Part shown: positions 36,589 through 43,899 of the stretch, one piece after another | Numbering within the stretch: position 1 is the first letter of the stretch | How the letters are laid out: each line of letters starts with the position of its first letter | From: Bacteroides sp. 519 | GTDB lineage: Bacteria > Bacteroidota > Bacteroidia > Bacteroidales > Bacteroidaceae | DNA length: 64,000 nucleotides | Assembly: GCF_010500955.1 (NCBI RefSeq) | Contig: NZ_QVMJ01000014.1 | Span: 88,421-152,420, forward strand | Direction: 5' to 3' | Notes under the pieces: generated by a model | What the model saw: only the letters and a program-made list of their open reading frames with translations | Database searches by the model: none | What the model was told of the DNA's origin: nothing | Position numbers and translations under genes: made by a program

Positions 36589-38092
36589 ATGAAACGAAAA
36601 ATAATATCATTAACCCTTCTGCTGCTGTTCGGCATTGGTATAGTCTTTGCTCAAGACATTCAGTTTCCGCGTCCCCTGACGCCCGAAGCTGCTACCATGA
36701 TGAAATACATTGATCAACCCGTAAACTATTGCCACGGCCTTGCCAATGTAACCATCCCTCTGTACGAACTCAAAGAAGGCGACATCACTCTTCCTATTAC
36801 AGCTACATTCCATTCATCTGGTAATAAAGTAAACGAATTGAGTAGCCGTATTGGTTTGAATTGGGCTCTTAATATTGAACCCTCCATATCCCGCAGAATT
36901 AACGGGTTGCCCGATGAATATGGCTATCTGGTAACTACAGGAAGGCAAAATTATAACTATCCGCGTAACCACTGGGACATGGAAATGCTTGCCAGCGGCC
37001 AAGCTAACAAAGACGAAGATCCTGATCTGTTTTATTACCAGTTATCAGGCAAATCGGGTAAATTCTATTTTAAACGTAGTGGAACACTGGAAAAACCCGG
37101 TGCAAATGTAGATATCTTAACAATTCCTTATGAACCGGTTCGTATAGAACCAGACAGAACAAACGGGCATCTACATGCTTTTGATGTAACCGATGATGGA
37201 GGAACCTACTACCGGTTTGGTAAATCACTGGGTACGCAGGCCATTGCTCTGGGTACATCTGCCGGACAACATGTGCAATGGAAAGCAACAGAAATGCTCT
37301 CTCCTAGTAAAAAAGATACACTGTATTTTAAATATGCAACCACAAATACCAATATCACCACCCAAAGCAATACGGACTATATTGCAATATCAAACTGCTT
37401 ATACGTATGATAAGCACGGTAATATAAAATCACTTGAACGTTATGGTAAAACTACGGGCAGTGCATTTGGTATTGTTGATAAGTTAACAATGACTTACAC
37501 TGGTAATCAGCTAACCAAAGATTTAAACAAAAAGACATCAAGCATCTCGTACAATTCGTTATCTTTGCCTAAGTCGCTTGTAATTAATGGAGTAACACAT
37601 ACATATACGTATGCTGCGGATGGCCGCAAGCTTCGTGTAATGCAGGGCAGCACAAAACGTGATTATGCCGGAAACATTATTTATGAGAATGGTTCTTTGA
37701 AACGTATTCTGGTTGATGGTGGTTATATTGAAGGCGGTGTTTATTATTTCTATCTGAATGATCGAATGGGTTGAATCTTTATGATTATTCGGCTAGGCAG
37801 ATGGATCCGGCAATCGGGAGGTTTACGACGATGGATCCGCTGGCGGAGAAGTATTATTCGATTAGTGTAAAATCGTATGGCACTAATGATGTTCATAAAC
37901 CTGCCCATGCACATGTGAAAGGGGGAGGAAAGGAAGTTAGAATTGGCCCTAATGGTAAAACATTAGATGGTCAGCCAGAACTAAGTACAAAACAGAGGAA
38001 TGTGGTTAAAAAACAACATTAAAGAGATAAGAAAAGAGGTTAATAAAGTAGGAAAGGCAAATAAAGCGATTGAAGAATATTTTAAAAAATAA
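36589..38092 (+). pseudogene. Decayed RHS polymorphic toxin, large internal deletion
   Basis: The N-terminus is intact: a signal peptide ending IGIVFAQ, then FPRPLTPEAATMMKYIDQPV and the Bacteroidota RHS N-terminal region to about residue 270. At about 37380 the frame jumps into the RHS C-terminal core (YQTAYTYDKHGNIKSLERYG, SYNSLSLPKSLVINGVTH), so several hundred residues are missing. A second frameshift near 37765 separates DRMG from LNLYDYSARQMDPAIGRF. The tip domain follows (HKPAHAHVKGGGKEVRIGPN), and a third frameshift in an A-run near 37993 separates it from its end (NIKEIRKEVNKVGKANKAIE). Full-length relatives are about 1000 residues or more. The locus is therefore inactive as a single protein. 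Confidence 0.88.
37544..37596 (+). repeat. RHS-core repeat, copy 1
   Basis: This 53-bp piece of the RHS core (coding SYNSLSLPKSLVINGV) recurs at 39380 (shorter) and at 43181-43233 with one mismatch. The copies mark the junctions of successive toxin/immunity cassettes. Confidence 0.88.
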
Positions 38093-38098
38093 ATTATT

Positions 38099-38530
38099 AT
38101 GGAAGTTTATTTAGATAGTTTTATCAAGGCTATTGAAAAGCGAGTTGATAAGAATGAAATTATAGGTAATCTCATATTAAGAAATCCAAATACTGAACTT
38201 CTTAATGAGTATTCTATACCAAAATCTATTTGCCTTTTTTATGACGTTGTAAATTCGATAGAAATATCTTTTCCGAGAAAAATCGTGATAATGCCACCCC
38301 AAAGGATGATCCTTGTAGATAAAAGATATTTGTGTTTTTCTATCATAAATGAAACGAAAAAAATATGTTTTGATACCTTTCAATTAAATAATGATAATGA
38401 ATGGAATATTGTTTGTCTTGAGAATAATTTTCTTATTACTAAATCATTCAAAAGTTACATAACAAATAAGTTTTGGGCGTGGATTGATAGAGGAAGACAT
38501 ATCTGGGAGGAAGAAAATTATAATTTATAA
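38099..38530 (+). CDS. Putative immunity protein (SMI1/KNR4-like)
   Basis: A 143-residue soluble protein directly after the RHS tip. The pattern NEYSIPKSICLFYDVVNSIEISFP resembles the SMI1/KNR4 (SUKH) fold, and the closing KSFKSYITNKFWAWIDRGRHIW resembles the terminal helix of that fold. SUKH proteins are the commonest immunity proteins of polymorphic toxins. By position it should neutralise the HxPAHxHV-type tip encoded just before it. The family call is tentative; the gene position is the stronger argument. Confidence 0.55.
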   Translation: MEVYLDSFIKAIEKRVDKNEIIGNLILRNPNTELLNEYSIPKSICLFYDVVNSIEISFPRKIVIMPPQRMILVDKRYLCFSIINETKKICFDTFQLNNDNEWNIVCLENNFLITKSFKSYITNKFWAWIDRGRHIWEEENYNL

Positions 38531-38577
38531 GGATTAAATATGCTATAATCATACCCAACTTTCACTCTCACAAATAT

Positions 38578-38955
38578 ATGAACGGTTTTTTTAAACAGTT
38601 TTTTTGCCCATACGATCAAGATTATTCTCTTGTTATAGAGGATAATGAGATGACGGCTTATGCTTATCTATGTAAAGGCAAGGATATTATTGGAGATGTT
38701 TGGTTATATAATGTGGGAATACAAAATGATATCAATTGAGGTTGTCGGAATAACTTACCATTTTCCAATAAACTTGATTATATATATAAATATTGAGCCA
38801 ATATTAAATCCAAATGAAGTTTTAGTGAAATGGACAAAAGATTTTCAAGTATATATTTATATACGAGAAGCACTTATTGCAACTATTAGAACAGACAACA
38901 GTATAGTTGGTCAACTTGTGTAAAGAAAGATGGTCCTTTGGCAATGAAATATTAA
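38578..38955 (+). pseudogene. Frameshifted immunity-like gene
   Basis: Starts with NGFFKQFFCPYDQDYSLVIED and YAYLCKGKDIIGDVWLYN, then breaks near 38737. Continuations lie in other frames: LPFSNKLDYI, then ILNPNEVLVKWTKDFQVYIY, then SWSTCVKKDGPLAMKY with a stop at 38953-38955. At least two frame changes are needed to join them. It resembles small cytoplasmic immunity proteins found beside RHS tips. Confidence 0.65.
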
Positions 38956-38973
38956 TATAAGTTTAATCGCACA

Positions 38974-39372
38974 ATGACCTATTTTACACTTCCGGAACTC
39001 TGTCGCAGTGCCACAGCCCGGAAATACAAAATAAACAACGAATGTTCCCTCGACCACATTCAAAAGCTAACCAGTTTAGTAACCAATGTACTCGATCCGC
39101 TTCGCGAGGCCTGGGGTAATCCCATATTCGTAAACAGTGGATATCGGTCGGCTGCATTAAACAGGAAATTGAAAGGAGCACCAAACTCGCAGCACTTAAC
39201 CGGCGAGGCTGCCGATATTACTACCGGAAGTATTGCAGGTAATAAACAACTGTTTGAGCTGGTGCAATTGTTGAATCTTCCGTTTGATCAGTTGATTGAT
39301 GAGAAAGGATTCAGGTGGGTGCATGTTAGTTATAGAGAAAAGGGGAATAGAAGGCAGGTGTTGAGGAAATGA
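38974..39372 (+). CDS. M15-family D-Ala-D-Ala carboxypeptidase-like peptidase
   Basis: A 132-residue peptidoglycan peptidase with no signal peptide, as in phage endolysins. It has PLREAWGNPIFVNSGYRSAALN, the zinc motif SQHLTGEAADI and the last zinc ligand in WVHVSY; these are the M15 (Peptidase_M15_3) signature. In Bacteroidales a lytic enzyme of this or the amidase type normally follows the HU/smalltalk pair. Here the RHS cassette lies between them, so the RHS genes probably inserted into the module. A 15-bp piece of its 3' end is found again at 43168. Confidence 0.92.
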   Translation: MTYFTLPELCRSATARKYKINNECSLDHIQKLTSLVTNVLDPLREAWGNPIFVNSGYRSAALNRKLKGAPNSQHLTGEAADITTGSIAGNKQLFELVQLLNLPFDQLIDEKGFRWVHVSYREKGNRRQVLRK

Positions 39373-39379
39373 GGAAAGT

Positions 39380-39497
39380 TTCGTTATCTTTGCCTAAGTC
39401 GCTTGTAATTAATGGAGTAACGCATACATCTTCTTGGACAAATGTTACTGATGAGTTTATAGCTAATCAACAAAAATCTGAGGTACATTGGAATTAA
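39380..39497 (+). pseudogene. RHS-core repeat copy 2 fused to a toxin-tip tail
   Basis: LSLPKSLVINGVTHT from the RHS core runs in frame into SSWTNVTDEFIANQQKSEVHWN and a stop at 39495-39497. There is no start codon or upstream RHS body. It looks like the trace of a displaced toxin tip, lying 8 bases after the M15 stop. Confidence 0.75.
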
Positions 39498-39958
39498 TAG
39501 ATTTGAATTTTTATCCTAATATAGGACTAGGCAATATATCTTTTTATTTTCAAGAAAACGATATATTACAAGTGATGGGATCTCCTGAGAAAAGGATGAT
39601 TTATAGTTATTCGGAAAAGGAATCTGCTATTTGTTTATTTTATAATAAATTAGGTATAAGTTTCTGGATACATTATGAAGATAATCTGTTTAATCACCTA
39701 AGTATAAGTATTGAAGATATCATATTAGATGGAATGAAATTTTCATTGTTATCCAAACAAGGAATATTAGAATTCGTTAGAAATTACCATTATCAATGTG
39801 GATATGATTATTTATATGAAAATACATATAATGAAAACGTAAATGAAGAGTTTTATTATTTTGAAAACATAGGACTTTCAATTTGGTTTGAAGAAGATTA
39901 TATATCTGATATATCCATAAAAATGAGTTCTAATTTCATAATGGGTCATATGAATTAA
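39488..39958 (+). CDS. Putative immunity protein, TTG start
   Basis: A 156-residue acidic protein, AT-rich, of no family that I recognise. It begins at TTG 39488, four codons after an in-frame stop, and overlaps the end of the displaced toxin tip (39497). Such an overlap is typical of a tip/immunity pair. It contains several aromatic-rich strands (GISFWIHYEDN; YYFENIGLSIWFEEDY). No signal peptide or helix suggests a membrane site, so it is probably cytoplasmic. The function as immunity protein is inferred from position. Confidence 0.55.
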   Translation: MELIDLNFYPNIGLGNISFYFQENDILQVMGSPEKRMIYSYSEKESAICLFYNKLGISFWIHYEDNLFNHLSISIEDIILDGMKFSLLSKQGILEFVRNYHYQCGYDYLYENTYNENVNEEFYYFENIGLSIWFEEDYISDISIKMSSNFIMGHMN

Positions 39959-40003
39959 TGAAAATTTTCGATCCTGAACTTATGAATAAAATTAAATATA
40001 ACC

Positions 40004-40648
40004 ATGATAAAATGTATCAAAACTTACGTGATTAGTATCTTTATTACTATTCTTTGTGGCTCTTGTAATCACATCAAAGAAAATCCACAGGTGAAATACT
40101 ATGAATACAGTTGTTATTTTACACTACATGGAAAGATGGATTCGATAAAATCTTATAAAGCTTTTGTGTATACAGATACAATAGGAGCAGATAAGATTTA
40201 TGAGTTTGCTTATAATACAAAGAATGATACTCTTAAGTATCAAGAAACTTATTTATTCAAAAAAGAGTCTTGGGGTATTTCACGTATTATAAATAGTATA
40301 GCAAATCCTTTTTTGCGTATAGATACTCATGAAGCTGTTTATTGGGTTTATCCGGACGAATTGTTTGAAGATATTCGTAGTACCAGTTATATTTATATTG
40401 GTAAGGATTCTATCCTAAATAAATCTATAAATAATAAAGTTTTAGCGTATCAATTCCAGTCAGAAGATGGTGATCCTTATGGGAAGAAAATACTTTTTCT
40501 TGATGAAGACTTTAATTTGGTAAGTATGATTATAGACTATTACTATTATTTAGACAATATGTCATCAAAACTGGAAGTTGTAGACCCGGTAGATGTACCT
40601 AGTAAATTTAGGATGTTGATAGATAATATTATTATATGTTTAGAATAA
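40004..40648 (+). CDS. Hypothetical lipoprotein in the RHS cassette region
   Basis: A 214-residue protein with a lipoprotein signal peptide (IKTYVISIFITILCGSC), so it is exported and lipidated. The rest is AT-rich, with strand-like stretches (YSCYFTLHGKMDSIKSYKAFVY; ILNKSINNKVLAYQF). No family was recognised. Exported lipoproteins behind RHS or other toxin tips often act as periplasmic immunity proteins, and that is a possible role here. It stands alone with 45 bp before and 124 bp after it. Confidence 0.6.
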   Translation: MIKCIKTYVISIFITILCGSCNHIKENPQVKYYEYSCYFTLHGKMDSIKSYKAFVYTDTIGADKIYEFAYNTKNDTLKYQETYLFKKESWGISRIINSIANPFLRIDTHEAVYWVYPDELFEDIRSTSYIYIGKDSILNKSINNKVLAYQFQSEDGDPYGKKILFLDEDFNLVSMIIDYYYYLDNMSSKLEVVDPVDVPSKFRMLIDNIIICLE

Positions 40649-40772
40649 TAAATCTTACTAATATTGGTTGATTACTTAACATTCTGATGGATTAATTTCT
40701 ATCAGGATGTTATTATATAGCAACCACCCTAATGCACTACATAATCTATTTCCTGAATTGAATAAATAAAAT

Positions 40773-41523
40773 ATGAAGAGTTTATTTTTGTTCTGTATTT
40801 GTACTTTGTTCTTTTGCAGTATGCAAGCCCAAAAAACAAAGTTGTTGACTGAAGAGGAAGCAAACCAAGTAATGATTGATATGGGTATAAGAAATTTGCC
40901 TGGACTCTTTTATGATCATTATTATAGATTTCCTAATAATGCACAAGAATTTTATGATTTTATTTCAAATCATTATGATTTTAAAAATGATACAGATTGG
41001 AAACCATTTATTGAATATTTAAGAGATGAGAAAGATAGTTTAAATATTATTGCACAAGAAGGTGTGTTCCTAATAACTTATGGTAGTAAATTATTATCTT
41101 ATAGCAAAGATGATATATGTAGTTCCATAGCTTTACATATGCCTAAGGAAAAATATATAAACCATTAATCTATATGACTTGGAAGGTAAGAACCTAAAAG
41201 AAATGATAGGGATAGAAAAATCAGATTCAATTGCAAATATATTTAGCAAAATAAGAGAGACTGTTTTTTTAGACACCCTGAAGTATCAGCCAGAAGTGAA
41301 TTTATTAGTAAAGTTTGATAAATTTCGTAGAGTTTTATTAGAATACAATATTTCTGATGGACTACACATCTATTGCCTTAACGAATCTTTAGTATTATCT
41401 GATTATCCTTTTTTAAAGGACATAGATAACATCTGTCGTTTATTCTGTCAACAACAAAATTTGAGTAAGATGGTTTTTAGTTGTACTGTCTATCAAAACA
41501 TGAACTTTTTTAAAACACCATAA
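40773..41523 (+). pseudogene. Exported hypothetical protein, single frameshift
   Basis: The first part (residues 1-131) has a signal peptide ending CSMQAQ and then KTKLLTEEEANQVMIDMGIRN. It stops at 41166-41168. The next frame continues without a gap (NLYDLEGKNLKEMIGIEKSD) to 41523. One base gained or lost near 41155-41165 explains the break. The joined protein would be about 249 residues. It has no recognised domain. If the frameshift is real, the gene is dead or expressed as a short form. Confidence 0.65.
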
Positions 41524-41600
41524 AATTAGACAAACATGAAATACATAAAATTGATCTCTTGTAATTATGAACAAATGCGCAACTATATAAATGAGAACAA

Positions 41601-42587
41601 ATGAAAAATATATTAGTTTTTTTAACGTTCCTATCTTTAATATCTTGTAATGAAAAAGAAGATAGATTCAGTGCCGCCATACACAATGGCAAATTATTCA
41701 TCGATAATAACAAAGTAACATTAGAATTTTTAATCATTGACGAACTGGTGAATAATAACAATTCATCAATAACAAGAATGTTCCAAAGTACAGCTCCTTG
41801 GAATAACTATATAGATCCAACATCTATAATTCCTTATAAAAACAAATATATTTGTTTATTCGAAAAGGGAAAACAGTCTTTAAACAAAGAGCAAGTAAAC
41901 AACATAACAGGATTTTATAATTCTATCGAAATCCCTTCGGATGAAATTTTTGCATGGACATATTTCTTTGTTTTTTCCAAATCTAATAATGAAAGTTTTT
42001 TGATAAGAAAAGATATTCAGAAAGAAATGTATGAATATAGAGAACTCTGGCCTTATCTTTCTAATTATTACGAGAGTAAACCTTTAACTATGATCATATT
42101 ATCCGAAGAAGCAAATATGAAAGAGGATTCGCTTGGTAATAAAGAATTTCCTTTTCAAATAGAAGAGATAAGTGCAAGACTGTATATAACCAATTTATCT
42201 GACTCTATCATAACGCTTCCCTACAAACCTGAAACAGGAGGCTATTGGGTCATTGTAAATGGTAGAGATAGTCTTCTATTATCTATAACGGATGATGGTG
42301 AGTTTGTAAATATTAACCCAAACCAAAGCGTGGAGTTGTTTTTCAGGAATAAGGTTGATAGCTTTCTTCCAAACTCTACGAAATTAAATGGTGCAAGAAA
42401 AATTCAGGAGTTGTTAAAAGATTCATTGTTCTATTTTAATATACCTAAAAACAAAAATTTAAAGAATGCTTTTATATCACCCACACCTATTAAAGTTATA
42501 AACATTACTGATGATGAAATGTATTTTAGATTTGGCTATAATACATATGTTTATGATAGAGATGGGAAATTATTAGAGGTGATTTAG
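41601..42587 (+). CDS. Hypothetical lipoprotein (328 aa)
   Basis: The signal peptide (KNILVFLTFLSLISC) gives a lipidated Cys, so it is exported. The protein is AT-rich and hydrophilic, with a middle part of probable beta structure (EISARLYITNLSDSIITLPYK; GGYWVIVNGRDSLLLSITDDG) that looks like an immunoglobulin-type fold. No family is recognised. It lies in the cluster of lipoproteins after the RHS cassettes and could be an immunity or decoy lipoprotein (inference). Confidence 0.6.
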   Translation: MKNILVFLTFLSLISCNEKEDRFSAAIHNGKLFIDNNKVTLEFLIIDELVNNNNSSITRMFQSTAPWNNYIDPTSIIPYKNKYICLFEKGKQSLNKEQVNNITGFYNSIEIPSDEIFAWTYFFVFSKSNNESFLIRKDIQKEMYEYRELWPYLSNYYESKPLTMIILSEEANMKEDSLGNKEFPFQIEEISARLYITNLSDSIITLPYKPETGGYWVIVNGRDSLLLSITDDGEFVNINPNQSVELFFRNKVDSFLPNSTKLNGARKIQELLKDSLFYFNIPKNKNLKNAFISPTPIKVINITDDEMYFRFGYNTYVYDRDGKLLEVI

Positions 42588-42608
42588 CGACATCTTAATA
42601 ACAAAAAA

Positions 42609-43154
42609 ATGAGAATACTAACATATTTATTGATAATCTATTTTACATCTTGTACACACAAGGACATTAATAAAGGAAATGCACTATACTCTAGTTCATT
42701 TGAAAAATTCTTGAACTTGCTAGATATTGATTCATTATCCGTTAAAGTCAAAGATAAACCCATTTTATCTATACTATTTTATAATGTTATGAATTGCAGC
42801 TATTTTCGTATATATCAGTCCAGTGAAATTTTGATTGAAAAAATAACAGGATTCACAGAACTGGATAATTTCGTTCTGTTATATGCTGGAATAGATGATA
42901 ACATAGCGAGTAAGTATTTTGTGATTCAAAATATTAATTGGGATAATTTTGAAAACACATATAACATTACCCAACCATGCTTTGAATGTTTCAATGAACC
43001 AGATAAAATCATTCTTAAGGAGTTACATTATAGGATTATCAATGATACGACATTTCATCTAATTCAACCAGATGATGCTTTTTTAAAGAAATATGAAGAA
43101 GAACTTATTAAATCTGGTTACATAATTTCACCTCCAACTCCACCAAGTAATTAG
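42609..43154 (+). CDS. Hypothetical lipoprotein (181 aa)
   Basis: The signal peptide (RILTYLLIIYFTSC) predicts a lipoprotein. The protein is AT-rich with no recognised domain and has a Cys pair in QPCFECFNEPD. It starts 21 bases after the preceding lipoprotein, so the two may be co-expressed. A possible immunity role rests only on its place between RHS-core copies 2 and 3. Confidence 0.58.
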   Translation: MRILTYLLIIYFTSCTHKDINKGNALYSSSFEKFLNLLDIDSLSVKVKDKPILSILFYNVMNCSYFRIYQSSEILIEKITGFTELDNFVLLYAGIDDNIASKYFVIQNINWDNFENTYNITQPCFECFNEPDKIILKELHYRIINDTTFHLIQPDDAFLKKYEEELIKSGYIISPPTPPSN

Positions 43155-43167
43155 CTTTGTTTTACGA

Positions 43168-43273
43168 GTGCATGTTAGTTATCTCGTACAATTCGTTATC
43201 TTTGCCTAAGCCGCTTGTAATTAATGGAGTAACGCATACCACAGAAGCAACAACCAAATATCTAAAAACAAAC
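43168..43273 (+). pseudogene. M15 tail plus RHS-core repeat copy 3
   Basis: Bases 43168-43182 are identical to 39319-39333 near the end of the M15 gene. They run straight into the 53-bp RHS-core repeat (43181-43233, one mismatch to copy 1), followed by a few codons (TTEATTKYLKTN). The joint M15-RHS junction shows that a block containing both genes was copied or recombined. Confidence 0.8.
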
Positions 43274-43843
43274 ATGAATGATAAACGAAAATTGATTAAT
43301 ATATTATTGATGATTTTATTTTGCTTTTTGATTATTTATGTTGTGATTGTAACACTTAGAGTAAGCAACAGGCTGATATTATATACTGATACGATTAAAA
43401 AATGTGAAGTAGGAAACTCTGGCGGCTCAGGTTCGCGATTTGATAAGATTGAACTCGTTGATAAAAAATATTATTTGTATCGAAGTTATTATGTAGTTCC
43501 AACAGTTTTAGTAGCAATCGAAAGAAAGAAGTTCAAAAATCATGAGGGAGAAAAGATATCGTACTTTGTCGACCCAAATCAGATGAAGCAAGCAAGTAGG
43601 TACTCAAAACACCCTGAATACACACCAATAGCAGGCGAAAGAAATGGGGAAAACAAGAAGAACTGTTGGTATTGGTTCAGTGTGGGCGCTTATGTTGTTA
43701 AATATGGGGGCCTTTTTATATCTTTAATTCCTATATTTGGCTTGTTTGGTATCGTAATCGGATTTAAGCCGAAAACCAAATTCGAAATAACATTTCATCT
43801 TTTTGTAATTTTTTGTATAATTGTTTGGGGTTTTGTGCCTTAA
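43274..43843 (+). CDS. Putative membrane protein after RHS-core copy 3
   Basis: A 189-residue membrane protein. The start at 43274 is chosen because the frame upstream is RHS-core remnant. Helix 1 is residues 5-27 (LINILLMILFCFLIIYVVIVTL). An extracytoplasmic part of about 115 residues follows (LVDKKYYLYRSYYVVPTVLVA). Two closing helices are GLFISLIPIFGLFGIVIGF and HLFVIFCIIVWGF. No family is recognised. By position it could be a membrane immunity protein against a pore-forming or membrane-acting tip that has been lost. Confidence 0.58.
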   Translation: MNDKRKLINILLMILFCFLIIYVVIVTLRVSNRLILYTDTIKKCEVGNSGGSGSRFDKIELVDKKYYLYRSYYVVPTVLVAIERKKFKNHEGEKISYFVDPNQMKQASRYSKHPEYTPIAGERNGENKKNCWYWFSVGAYVVKYGGLFISLIPIFGLFGIVIGFKPKTKFEITFHLFVIFCIIVWGFVP

Positions 43844-43861
43844 TTTGAGTGCATTAAAGAA

Positions 43862-43883
43862 CCCCTCCTTAACCAAGGAGGGG
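43862..43883 (-). terminator. Hairpin terminator after the minus-strand GH2 gene
   Basis: CCCCTCCTT and AAGGAGGGG pair around an AACC loop. On the minus strand it is followed by TTCTTT, and it lies 17 bases beyond the GH2 stop at 43900. The adjacent CCGTATGG (minus strand) resembles the loop core of the other repeats. Confidence 0.6.
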
Positions 43884-43899
43884 AATCCATACGGTGTTA

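Noticed and set aside
31301..39372. Complete prophage
   Set aside because: No integrase, terminase, portal, capsid or tail genes were recognised, and no attachment repeats or tRNA were seen at the borders.
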